Of a stretch of DNA of 64,000 nucleotides, positions 16,256 to 24,397 are shown in pieces. Under the pieces are notes generated by a model, which worked only from the letters and a program-made list of their open reading frames with translations, searched no databases and was not told the DNA's origin. Position numbers and translations under genes: made by a program. The stretch's first letter is position 1. Every line of letters begins with the position of its first letter. The stretch covers positions 65,521 to 129,520 of the forward strand of contig JBKEBQ010000035.1 of assembly GCA_047973225.1 (NCBI GenBank). The letters are read 5' to 3'. Source of the DNA: JBKEBQ01 sp047973225 (GTDB lineage Bacteria > Bacillota_I > Bacilli_A > Erysipelotrichales > Erysipelotrichaceae).

Positions 16256-16733
16256 TTATACAATTCTTCGTTTTTTCAATTTCAATCTATGTATCAAATA
16301 TAAAACATTCACAACATTTACTAACATTACAATAAAAACCGTATCTATTTTTGATGGATATAGATCCAAAACAGTATTATAACAAATGTGAAAGACTAAA
16401 AATAATGGATGATACAACAACAAATAATAAAACACTTTGTACTACAAACGCATATTTATTAAAACTTCTAAATATTATTTTTTCGAAAATTCCTACAAAA
16501 CAATTTCTTAAAATTAATAAAAGTAAGATAGGTGATATGTTTTTTTGTACATCAGCAATCACTTCAGTAACTTTTTTCTGTTTTTTCGTGTTTTATAAAT
16601 AAATATGCAAAGAGTATAAATAAAACAGTATTCATTATTTCTGATAAAATAAATTGATAAACTTTATTTTCGATGAAATTATATGCAAAATAAAACAAAA
16701 AAACAAGGTTTGTCAAGAAAAGTATGTAAGTAA
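16256..16733 (-). pseudogene. CPBP-type membrane protein remnant, truncated and frameshifted
   Basis: Three consecutive minus-strand frames together read as one hydrophobic protein. The first frame is YILFLTNLVFLFYFAYNF... to EKTEKSY (about 16733-16575). A second holds 'NCFVGIFEKIIFR' and 'IIFSLSH' (to 16377). A third ends NVLYLIHRLKLKKRRIV at a TAA at 16256. The EKxxxR and FxxxH patterns echo the EExxxR and FxxxH motifs of CPBP intramembrane proteases, with the second Glu replaced by Lys. At least two frameshifts are present, and the N-terminus is missing where the IS256-family remnant starts. The family call is tentative. Confidence 0.5.
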
Positions 16734-17310
16734 TTAATTAGCATTGATGTAGTGATTCACTCTTTTTTCAAATTTAGGACTGATGAGAAGCTGATTCATA
16801 ACCATTGACCAATCCCTGATGTGCCCACCATTCCATTTGTCGTTCAGCTCAACCACGCTGAGATATACCAGTTTATACAAGGCCATTTCATTTGGGAATG
16901 CGCCTTTTTTTGTCACTTTCCTGAAACTGGAATTGATCGCCTCAATGGCATTGGTGGTATACATCATTTTTCGTATCGCCGTTCCATAATCAAATAGTTG
17001 CTCAATATGAGTCCAATTTCTTTTCCAAACATCTACTCTTTGAGATATTGTGAATAGTGCTTTTAAGGTTGCTGCTCCATACACCGTTTTCAAGCTTTTT
17101 GTAAATGCTTTATAATCTTTACAAGGTACATTATTTGATAGCATTACGAATCAAATGTACAACGCATCGTTGTACAACGACATGAGGAAATATCGCTCTT
17201 GCTCTTTCTTCTAAACCAAAGACTCCATCCATGGTATAACCAAGTATCGTATATAAAGCGTATTTCTTAACTTCATAGGCATTTCGTATCGTCATAAAAC
17301 GATAGCAAGA
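16734..17310 (-). mobile_element. IS256-family transposase remnant
   Basis: The 136-residue frame at 16734-17144 is the C-terminal part of an IS256-type transposase (KDYKAFTKSLKTVYGAATL, TTNAIEAINSSFRKVTKKG). Upstream, out of frame by one base, the minus strand reads 'AIFPHVVVQRCVVHLIRNAIK' and 'YEVKKYALYTILGYTM'. Between 'LGYTM' and 'DGVFGLEE' about 45 residues are missing compared with the copy at the right edge of the window. A frameshift, an internal deletion and a missing 5' third make it inactive. The DNA that overlaps the right-edge copy is nearly identical, so the decay looks recent. Confidence 0.85.
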
Positions 17311-17411
17311 TGAACGTGCTTATGGATGAGTACTTAAGTGACTATGTTCCAAACAAAAGCATCCATACCTATTTGGAAATGACACCAAGAAAATTTAAAA
17401 AAATCTCTTGA
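17310..17411 (+). pseudogene. possible transposase C-terminal scrap
   Basis: A 33-codon plus-strand frame ends with YVPNKSIHTYLEMTPRKFKKIS. This resembles the 'R-H-L-x-x-P-x-E-F' tail of IS3-type transposases. It abuts the IS256-family remnant, so this may be a small graveyard of insertion sequences. Support is weak because of the short length. Confidence 0.25.
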
Positions 17412-17492
17412 TGTCATCTAACTTATTGTAAAAAAATAATCGACGCTCTCGTCCATATATTCAAAACTTATCTTTATCTCATCACCAAAAAA

Positions 17493-18413
17493 TCAATTAT
17501 GAATCGATAATTTACTGCTTTTTAAAATTTTTCTTGCTTCTTTTCGAACGTTCACAACATCTGGATAAGGACCATATTGAAGAAGTGTATATCCTGCAGA
17601 AATATTCCCCATCTTTGCGATATCTCTCAAATCTTCATTTTCCACAAAGCCTATAAGAGAAGCCGCCGTTGATGAATTCCCGCAACCTGTAGTATCAATA
17701 ACCTCTTTAAAAAGCAAACTTTTTTCGAAATGATATTTATCTTTCAAGACCACCATGGAACCTTTTGAACCTAACCTTAAATAACACGGTATTCCATAAA
17801 ACTGAATAGCCTTTATCACTGCATCCTCATTTTCTACTTTGAATAAATCATATGCTTCTTGTAAATTAATTGAATAGTAATCAACTTTTTTTATCAATTC
17901 AAGAACTTTTTTTGCTTTAGAAACATCTTGTGTAGATGAAGTGCGAACTTCCCACATAATTTTTATATTTGTATTTCTTTTGAACTTAGCAATATGGTTC
18001 CAAAAATCATCTGCTTCTGATATTTCTAAATATATCCCTTTGGTATTAGGTGTACAACACGTTAAAATATCTTCGTATGTAATGATATCATTTTTTTCTA
18101 CGAATTGTTCCTCTGCTTCTCCATAAATTGAAGTTTCCGAATGCAGTTCCACTTCATTATATTCTAACGAAGTATACTGCGTATGCGCTAATCGCTTGAA
18201 TTGTCCTTTCTCAAGTACTTGGTTCTTAGACATCCAATTTCCATAATATTCCATGAAATCATCGCCAACATTGCTTACATAGCCAACTTGTGTATTCCAA
18301 ATAAGGGCGCCTTGAAGTGCATATATTGCACCGCCTAGCTGTTCTTTCTGTATACAAATGCCATTGCGGTAAATATCATTGATAATCGTAGGACCTACAA
18401 TTAGATACTCCAT
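17493..18413 (-). CDS. PfkB-family carbohydrate kinase paralogue with GCGN in place of GAGD
   Basis: This 306-residue protein has the ribokinase-like fold. The N-terminal sheet 'YLIVGPTIINDIY', a GG pair (LGGAIYAL) and the C-terminal anion-hole motif are present. In the latter, however, DTTGCGNSSTAA replaces the usual DTTGAGDxF. The catalytic Asp is therefore Asn, read directly from the AAT codon. The enzyme may be inactive, slow, or use another base. The start at 18413 has GGGAG eight bases upstream and lies directly behind the TIM-barrel gene stop. It is the last gene of the unknown catabolic operon that begins at 22393. Confidence 0.8.
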   Translation of the reverse strand: MEYLIVGPTIINDIYRNGICIQKEQLGGAIYALQGALIWNTQVGYVSNVGDDFMEYYGNWMSKNQVLEKGQFKRLAHTQYTSLEYNEVELHSETSIYGEAEEQFVEKNDIITYEDILTCCTPNTKGIYLEISEADDFWNHIAKFKRNTNIKIMWEVRTSSTQDVSKAKKVLELIKKVDYYSINLQEAYDLFKVENEDAVIKAIQFYGIPCYLRLGSKGSMVVLKDKYHFEKSLLFKEVIDTTGCGNSSTAASLIGFVENEDLRDIAKMGNISAGYTLLQYGPYPDVVNVRKEARKILKSSKLSIHN

Positions 18414-18415
18414 AC

Positions 18416-19591
18416 TTATTTCTCCCACAAAAAATCTAATTGTGATTTCAAATCTTTTTCTAATGCATTCGCGTTTTTTAATTCGTGTAATAATACAAAT
18501 TCTTTATTTTCTTTAAAAATTATTTCTAATAATTCATGTAAAAAAGCTTTTCTATATACACCTGTTCCTAATACCTGATGATTATCGTAATTTCGTAATA
18601 CTATTTCAACTCCGTACATTTCTTTTTCATCCCAAGTATCAAGATTTCGTATCTCGTTAAAATCTTTTTCTCGCAATTTTCCATTTGTAAAATAATTAAT
18701 TCTTTTGAAAGAATTGTCTGACAAGTGTAAGGAGCCTATTTTATCGATTAAATGCGGATGACAAATTTGTGATTGTATCCATTTTTCTACAAATTGTTGC
18801 GGCTTTTTTCCATATGTCTTTTCTAAATATATCATCTCGTTGCTCTTTTCATAATTTTGAAGGAAAAACTTTGCCGTTTTTTCTTTTTCATCATAGCCGA
18901 CTGCGTGCAATAAATGATTCATTTCCCAAGCAACTTTAACCTTATTAAATGGATCAAAAATCTGATTGAATACCAATAGATAATCATCTGCGGATTGTAT
19001 TCCATATTCCAATCCCCACCCACTCGTTTCCAATTCTATGAATGGGCTTGTTTCATCCAATAGTTTTTTCTCAATTAATAAATTCAATAATTTTTGAAGA
19101 AAGCCCACCATAAAATTACGAATGATATTTTTATCAATGGTAAAATCCCAATACCCATCAATCGGGGCATAGTCGATTAAATGAAACGTATATGCTTTTG
19201 CCCCCATTTCTTTAGCAAGTGTATATTCTTCTACCCATCGCTTATACATATGTTCGCCCGTTAGGTCTCCATAATACGCTGTCACTGCGTTTATAGAACC
19301 AAAGCGATCTACGAGTTCGCCAAAATTATACCCACCTATAAAGCTCGTTGGATAAGCCCAATACGAGCAATGTAACCTTTTAACCTTTCTCTGTTTTAAC
19401 ACATCCACAAGCGCATATAATTCAGCTTCGTTATTGTATAATCTTTCTCCTCTAGAAAGCACATCATCCATATAAACTTCATAACCATCAAGCTTAAATT
19501 GCTTTTGTTTTTCTATAATGTATTCTGCATTATCTTTATTGAATTGATGATTTCCATATGTTGCGTATTCTTTGATTAACCCTCTATTCAT
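18416..19591 (-). CDS. xylose isomerase-like TIM-barrel protein
   Basis: This 391-residue protein resembles the sugar isomerase/epimerase (AP endonuclease 2) superfamily. Visible features include 'LHCSYWAYPTSF', 'AYTFHLIDYAP', the acidic strand 'PFIELETSGWGLEYG', 'VKVAWEMNHLLHA' and 'IGSLHLSDNS'. Glu, His and Asp at strand ends are the usual metal ligands. It is longer than FrlC- or IolE-type enzymes (about 275-300). Its start overlaps the end of the permease gene by 8 bases. The substrate is unknown, but the context (permease and kinases) points to isomerisation or epimerisation of a polar sugar-like compound. Confidence 0.7.
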   Translation of the reverse strand: MNRGLIKEYATYGNHQFNKDNAEYIIEKQKQFKLDGYEVYMDDVLSRGERLYNNEAELYALVDVLKQRKVKRLHCSYWAYPTSFIGGYNFGELVDRFGSINAVTAYYGDLTGEHMYKRWVEEYTLAKEMGAKAYTFHLIDYAPIDGYWDFTIDKNIIRNFMVGFLQKLLNLLIEKKLLDETSPFIELETSGWGLEYGIQSADDYLLVFNQIFDPFNKVKVAWEMNHLLHAVGYDEKEKTAKFFLQNYEKSNEMIYLEKTYGKKPQQFVEKWIQSQICHPHLIDKIGSLHLSDNSFKRINYFTNGKLREKDFNEIRNLDTWDEKEMYGVEIVLRNYDNHQVLGTGVYRKAFLHELLEIIFKENKEFVLLHELKNANALEKDLKSQLDFLWEK

Positions 19592-20924
19592 AAGTCACTT
19601 TTTTCACCCTTCTTTTATCCCAAATATAGTACACAGGCATTCCTGTAGCGACGACGATAAATCCTGCTACTAAGCTAGGCACTGGTGCCCACATAAAAAT
19701 TGAAACAACAAGAATCAAACTGCTTAAAACCGCAATCGTTGCTGTGAATTTCCACGCAGGAACTTGCCAAAGCGGATTATAATCAGGTTTTTTTCGGTGA
19801 ACAAAAATTGTAATAAACGTTAATGTATTCTTCAATAATAAGATAAATGTAAAATATCCCAACAGTTCCGTAATTGAGGACATAAACACTAAAACCATCG
19901 CAAACGAACACTGCGCTAAAATTGAAATATATGGCGTCTTATATTTTTCATGTAATTTCCCAAAAGGTTTGAAGAAAAGTCCATCATTTGCCATGGTGTA
20001 TTCTAATCTTGGTTGAAACATAATCGTTCCCGAAAGAGCTCCTAAAATTACAATAACTCCTGAAATCGCTATAAATGTTCCTGAAAATTCTCCTAATAAC
20101 GGAATGTTGGCTGCTACATCTGCAAGTGGCGCCGAGGATTTAACAAGTTGCTCAAACGGTATCACACCAACTGCGACGATAGATAGTAAAACATAAATAA
20201 TAATAACTAAAATTGTTGATCCAATAAGTGCTCTTGGCATTGTTTTTTTCGGATTTTTAATTTCTGCCGTCATATACGCAGCAGCACCAATGCCGTCAAA
20301 TGACCAGCTTGTTGCAGATATACCTGCAAATAATGCAAACAACCCACCAGTAGATGCCAATGGTACTACGGAATTTGTTATATATTCACCTCTCACATAA
20401 AATAATCCTGCTCCAATCAAAAATACAAATGGCAAAATTTTAATAGCTGTTATCATTGATTGAAACTTTCCTCCGCCTTCAACCGTTGTAATGTGAATCA
20501 TCATAAAAACAAAAATTACAGCCACTGCCACTAGTTTTACCATTAAAGCCGACATGGGGATTAAAAAAGCCAAATATTGAACTCCTGCTAGTGCGACAAT
20601 AGCCAATGCTGAAGCGTCATTTCCCCAAAAAGTTGCCCAACCTGTTAAAAAAGCAAGTTTTTTCCAACCGGCATTTTTTATATACACATAATGCCCACCA
20701 ACTTCTTGATATGCTGTTGCAAGCTCAGCAATTACCATGTTTTGGGGTAATATAATCAATCCTCCAATTAAGAATGACAGGACTACAATAATTGGTGATC
20801 CAGCAGCTCCTGCTACATCACTAATGGATGAAAATATTCCAGAACCAATGGTAGTTCCCACCGCAAGTGCAATTGCAGCACCCAAACCTAATTTCCTTTC
20901 TAATTTTACTTCTTTTTTTGTCAT
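19584..20924 (-). CDS. APC family amino acid permease
   Basis: This is an integral membrane protein of 446 residues with about 12 TM segments. TM1 carries the APC signature 'GLGAAIALAVGTTIGSGIFSS' region (unwound GSGIF binding motif), and TM6 has 'SATSWSFDGIGAAAYMTAEIKNPKKTMPRA'-type features. It likely imports an amino acid or an amino acid conjugate by proton or sodium symport. The ATG at 20924 follows AAGGAGGAAATATAAT. A longer frame to 20990 would run into the upstream gene. Its closest contextual parallel is FrlA in the fructoselysine operon, though no deglycase is encoded here. Confidence 0.88.
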   Translation of the reverse strand: MTKKEVKLERKLGLGAAIALAVGTTIGSGIFSSISDVAGAAGSPIIVVLSFLIGGLIILPQNMVIAELATAYQEVGGHYVYIKNAGWKKLAFLTGWATFWGNDASALAIVALAGVQYLAFLIPMSALMVKLVAVAVIFVFMMIHITTVEGGGKFQSMITAIKILPFVFLIGAGLFYVRGEYITNSVVPLASTGGLFALFAGISATSWSFDGIGAAAYMTAEIKNPKKTMPRALIGSTILVIIIYVLLSIVAVGVIPFEQLVKSSAPLADVAANIPLLGEFSGTFIAISGVIVILGALSGTIMFQPRLEYTMANDGLFFKPFGKLHEKYKTPYISILAQCSFAMVLVFMSSITELLGYFTFILLLKNTLTFITIFVHRKKPDYNPLWQVPAWKFTATIAVLSSLILVVSIFMWAPVPSLVAGFIVVATGMPVYYIWDKRRVKKVTYE

Positions 20925-20925
20925 A

Positions 20926-21417
20926 TTATATTTCCTCCTTGATGACTTCGATTTTTCCAACCTGTAATTCTTTCCACTCAGATGGTTCATTTTTTACGAC
21001 TTGGCATAACCAATAATAGTAGCACTCCTTGTTATATCCGTGTGCAGCACTGTGCCAAACCATGCGATCAATGACAGCAACCATTCCCAAATCAAGTTTT
21101 ACTGCAATCGCTTGATCCATATCTGGATGCTCATCAAATGATGGAGGAGCAACCACAAACACAATCGGTTCATCTATGCAAAATATCGCTTCCTGAGAAT
21201 GAAAATGACGTTCCAATTCGTCAAAATAAAATGGTGTTTTACCCGTGCGCGTCATGCCTAAACTAGTAGGTGTATCAATAACAGAAGCTCTCGTATAACC
21301 ATCTGACCATCCATCTTTAATTGTTTTACAAACCTGTTTTGAATCATTTCCTAATTCATATAGTGAACCAAATTTTTTGAAATCAACATCTTTTATAGAC
21401 TTAACGATTAATTTCAC
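20926..21417 (-). CDS. ureidoglycolate lyase-like (AllA-type) cupin
   Basis: This is a 163-residue cupin. The central segment 'DELERHFHSQEAIF' followed by 'VFVVAPP' and later 'MVWHSAAHGY' matches the order in ureidoglycolate lyase AllA (ELERH...QAF; ...VWHH). No other allantoin-degradation genes are present, so it may act on a different ureido or hydroxy-acid substrate. It lies one base downstream of the PfkB kinase gene and one base before the permease start, so it is firmly within the operon. The assignment is to the fold family, not to the reaction. Confidence 0.65.
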   Translation of the reverse strand: MKLIVKSIKDVDFKKFGSLYELGNDSKQVCKTIKDGWSDGYTRASVIDTPTSLGMTRTGKTPFYFDELERHFHSQEAIFCIDEPIVFVVAPPSFDEHPDMDQAIAVKLDLGMVAVIDRMVWHSAAHGYNKECYYYWLCQVVKNEPSEWKELQVGKIEVIKEEI

Positions 21418-21418
21418 A

Positions 21419-22393
21419 TTATCTCCTCCTCTTTAATTCTTTGTATTGAATAATATCAATACTTCTTTCTCGCATAAATTCTAGTACCTCCTCTACATTT
21501 GAAACCCCAGAACGTGCCCCTAATATCCGCACACTTCGTGCGGCTGCATACGTTGCAAAGGTTGCAGCTTTTTTTACATCATTTAATTTTCGAAAGGCGA
21601 ACATGAAAGAACTACTAAATGTATCACCAGCACCCGTCACATCAACCACAGGTACGCTTACGCCTTCCACACAAGTTTTTTCGACACCATCATGGCTGTA
21701 TACTTCAACACCTTTACTTCCCATTGTGTGAATAACTAATTTGACACCTTCACCAAATAACTTATGTATATCTTCATCAAGTTTTAACTCACTCTTCAAA
21801 TTTTTAAAGCCGATATCATTAACAAATAAATAATCAATATATTTAATATACTCTCTTTCCCCCTCCCTAAAGTCCGCAATGTCCAAGTCAAAAGCAAACC
21901 TACAACCACGACTTTTTGCCTCGCTTATAATGTCATGTGCATTTTTCTCCCGATAACTTAAAAATTTGATTTCGTGAATATTTGAATACACCATTTCAGC
22001 ATTTATAATATTTTGGTAAGCGTTTTCATTAAGAGGTATATTTTTTATGTGCAGTGACGGTATAAAACAAGTATGCTCATCTTGTGCTAAAATAATAATA
22101 ACTTTCGAATCAGGCAATGTTTCATCTTTCATAACCATTGTGGTTTTTACATTATTATCATTTAAATCCTTACACAAATATTGACTAACATGTCCACTAT
22201 TCAAAACTGCGCAAAAATCTATTGCACCATGATATCCCGCATACACACAAGCTGCATTTGCAATCATTCCGCCAGGGTGCGATGATAACGTTTCGACACT
22301 TATTTTTTCTGATAGCCTAGGATAATATTGAGCTTCATAGTATTCATCCAATGCAACATCTCCCACAAAAATAATTTTTTTATTTGAATTCAT
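21419..22393 (-). CDS. PfkB-family carbohydrate kinase
   Basis: This 324-residue kinase has the intact motif DVTGAGDTFSSSF (catalytic Asp at about residue 260) and an N-terminal 'HPGGMIANAAC' substrate-binding region. PfkB kinases phosphorylate sugars, nucleosides or sugar-amino acid conjugates with ATP. It is the first gene of the operon that runs through the cupin, permease, TIM-barrel protein and the second, GCGN-type kinase. Having an active kinase and a degenerate one in the same operon suggests division of labour or loss of one. The divergent BtpA-like gene shares the 240-base control region. Confidence 0.88.
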   Translation of the reverse strand: MNSNKKIIFVGDVALDEYYEAQYYPRLSEKISVETLSSHPGGMIANAACVYAGYHGAIDFCAVLNSGHVSQYLCKDLNDNNVKTTMVMKDETLPDSKVIIILAQDEHTCFIPSLHIKNIPLNENAYQNIINAEMVYSNIHEIKFLSYREKNAHDIISEAKSRGCRFAFDLDIADFREGEREYIKYIDYLFVNDIGFKNLKSELKLDEDIHKLFGEGVKLVIHTMGSKGVEVYSHDGVEKTCVEGVSVPVVDVTGAGDTFSSSFMFAFRKLNDVKKAATFATYAAARSVRILGARSGVSNVEEVLEFMRERSIDIIQYKELKRRR

Positions 22394-22480
22394 TCTATAT
22401 CATCCTCTCGCAACTAAAGACTAACAAATTGATTATATCTTGTCAATATCTATTTTATTTTTGATTTTATATTGAAAGTA

Positions 22481-22508
22481 TTGACATTTATAAAATTCAT
22501 TCTATAAT
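22481..22508 (+). promoter_or_regulatory. promoter of the BtpA/SgcQ-like gene
   Basis: TTGACA and TATAAT are separated by 16 bases on the plus strand, leaving a leader of about 120 bases. A weaker promoter for the divergent kinase operon (TTGACA at about 22440, minus strand) lies close by. No clear GntR operator was found, though a GTATATAC core lies in the leader. Confidence 0.75.
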
Positions 22509-22634
22509 ATTCCTTATGTGGTGAATGGCATCTGTATATACTCTTATATTCGCCTGAATAACACAACACAAAGCAAAAGATACATTTACACTTCACCCAG
22601 TTACAGTCAATTGTATCGAAAGAAAGAGGCACTT

Positions 22635-23366
22635 ATGAACAAAAAAGACAGAATCAAAAAATTACTTAATGAAAAAAAAGTCGTATTTGCAATGCTCCAT
22701 TTAAAAGGTGAAAATTCTGAAGAAATACTCGAAATAGCAATAAAGGAAGCTCACTCACTTTATGATAATGGTGTTGATGGCGTTATTATAGAAAATTACT
22801 TTGGAGACTATAGCGACATGGAAAGAGTGTTACAATACTTTCAAATCCATTTTCGAGATAAAATATACGGAGTAAACGCCTTAGATAATGATAAACTTGG
22901 TTTTGAACTCACTAGAAAATACGGTGCTTCTTTTCTTCAATTAGATTCTGTATCAGGCCATTTGGATGCAAAAGAAGAGCCTGCTTTTATCGACATGATT
23001 CAAACAGAAAGAGAAAAAACTGATGCCTTCCTCTTTGGTGGTGTTCGCTTTAAATACCAACCCTACAAATCAGGAAGAACTTTAAAAGACGACCTTCTAC
23101 TCGGTATGAATCGCTGTGATGGAATCGTCGTAACTGGAAACGCCACAGGAGATGAAACTCCTTTGCAAAAACTTAAAGAATTTCGAGATGTATGTGGAAA
23201 TAATTTCCCTCTTTTGATTGGATCTGGAAGCAATCCAAATAATATTTTAAGTTTATTTAATTTTTCGCAAGGTGCTATTGTTGGTAGCTATTTCAAGGAC
23301 TCATACAAGGATACTGGAGATGTGAATGGCGAACATGTTAAAAAATTTATGAGTGTAATTATATAG
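22635..23366 (+). CDS. BtpA/SgcQ family TIM-barrel protein
   Basis: This 243-residue protein fits the BtpA/SgcQ family, which has a phosphate-binding TIM barrel. Key segments are 'FAMLHLKG', 'NGVDGVIIENYFGDY', 'CDGIVVTGNATGDETP', 'LLIGSGSNPNNI' and 'GAIVGSYFK'. The family is named for a cyanobacterial photosystem protein, but members such as SgcQ sit in sugar operons of heterotrophs and their reaction is not established. The GSGS and IVGS loops are typical phosphate-binding sites, so a phosphorylated product of the divergent kinases could be its substrate. The ATG at 22635 has an AAAGAGG ribosome site; upstream codons belong to the leader. Confidence 0.75.
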   Translation: MNKKDRIKKLLNEKKVVFAMLHLKGENSEEILEIAIKEAHSLYDNGVDGVIIENYFGDYSDMERVLQYFQIHFRDKIYGVNALDNDKLGFELTRKYGASFLQLDSVSGHLDAKEEPAFIDMIQTEREKTDAFLFGGVRFKYQPYKSGRTLKDDLLLGMNRCDGIVVTGNATGDETPLQKLKEFRDVCGNNFPLLIGSGSNPNNILSLFNFSQGAIVGSYFKDSYKDTGDVNGEHVKKFMSVII

Positions 23367-23388
23367 TCACTATTTTATGTGAAAACGA

Positions 23389-23433
23389 AAAAACATCCCA
23401 TCTGTTGAAACTTCAACAGCGTGATGTTTTTTT
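23389..23433 (+). terminator. terminator of the BtpA-like gene
   Basis: A strong stem CTGTTGAA / TTCAACAG is extended by CATC / GATG with a small internal loop and is followed by seven T's. Confidence 0.85.
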
Positions 23434-23469
23434 ATATATGAATTACATATTATCCTATTTTGCCATTAG

Positions 23470-24207
23470 CTAATCATTCATAGGAAAAGAACTATAAACA
23501 ACGCTTTTATATACTTCGGAACGAATATATTGAATATTATAATAAACAGGAATTTTTCTACAATATACTGTCTGTCGAGCGGCTAAAACCGGTTGCCCTT
23601 CCACTATTCCTAAAGTATCGCGATGCTTTGTCGTTGCTGCAATTGCATCAAATAATATCTTAGAACTGTCTAATTGTGTTTTTCGGTATTCTCCCAATAG
23701 TTTGAATATTGATGCATTCTCCAGTTCTTTATCATATAAAAAACGATACTCCATGGGAAAATAATCTTCTTCTAAAATCGCAGGAATTCCATCTACTTTT
23801 CGAACTCTAGAGATAAATAGTACTTTTTGGTATTCGTCGAGGTTCAATTCTTCTTGCACCAGTTTAGGTGCCTTAATATATTTTTTTTCCAAAATAGTTG
23901 TTGATGGAATAGATAACGCAGCTTCAACAGAAGATGTAAAGCTTCCATCATGCGTTGGATTTTCGAAATGGATCGGTAATTTTACAAAGGTTCCTTTTCC
24001 CTGTTTTTTTTCTATTAACCCTTCCGTAGATAAAATTTCAATTGCTTTTCTTATCGTATTACGCCCCACTGAATACATGGTCATTAATTCATCTTCTGTA
24101 GGCATTTTTTCACCTTGTTTCAATTCTCCTAGACCTATAGTATTTCTAATTATCGTTGCTATTTGTTCATACATCGGAACAACGCTAGAACTCTCCACCA
24201 ATGCCAT
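23470..24207 (-). CDS. GntR family regulator with UTRA domain
   Basis: This 245-residue transcription factor has an N-terminal GntR winged helix (residues about 10-75, with 'GEKMPTEDELMTMYSVGRNTIRKAIEILSTEGLI'-type spacing) and a C-terminal UTRA ligand domain (about 95-240). UTRA regulators sense small sugars or sugar phosphates and usually repress neighbouring catabolic genes. It lies between the unknown kinase/permease cluster and the GH1 operon. By analogy with FrlR or NagR it most likely controls the former, because the latter has its own LicR-like activator. It appears monocistronic. Confidence 0.9.
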   Translation of the reverse strand: MALVESSSVVPMYEQIATIIRNTIGLGELKQGEKMPTEDELMTMYSVGRNTIRKAIEILSTEGLIEKKQGKGTFVKLPIHFENPTHDGSFTSSVEAALSIPSTTILEKKYIKAPKLVQEELNLDEYQKVLFISRVRKVDGIPAILEEDYFPMEYRFLYDKELENASIFKLLGEYRKTQLDSSKILFDAIAATTKHRDTLGIVEGQPVLAARQTVYCRKIPVYYNIQYIRSEVYKSVVYSSFPMND

Positions 24208-24397
24208 ATAGATCCTCCATCATTTTTCTTAATGATATAGGATTTTAATATAAATATCAAATTAAAATATTCTTCTTTCCTATTTTAGGATGTCGTTATT
24301 ATTGAATATTATCTTGTTTTCGTAAAATAATTTATGATCATAGATAACTACGAATACTGGTTTTATTTAAAGAGTATAGAATAGACCATTTGGATGT

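Noticed and set aside
16045..16335. 96-codon plus-strand frame over the serS leader
   Set aside because: It runs antisense through the T-box and promoter, has no ribosome site and no protein-like pattern.
17493..18413. Fructoselysine (frl) operon assignment for the kinase cluster
   Set aside because: Permease, TIM-barrel protein, kinase and UTRA regulator fit, but there is no SIS-type deglycase and the TIM-barrel protein is over 100 residues too long.
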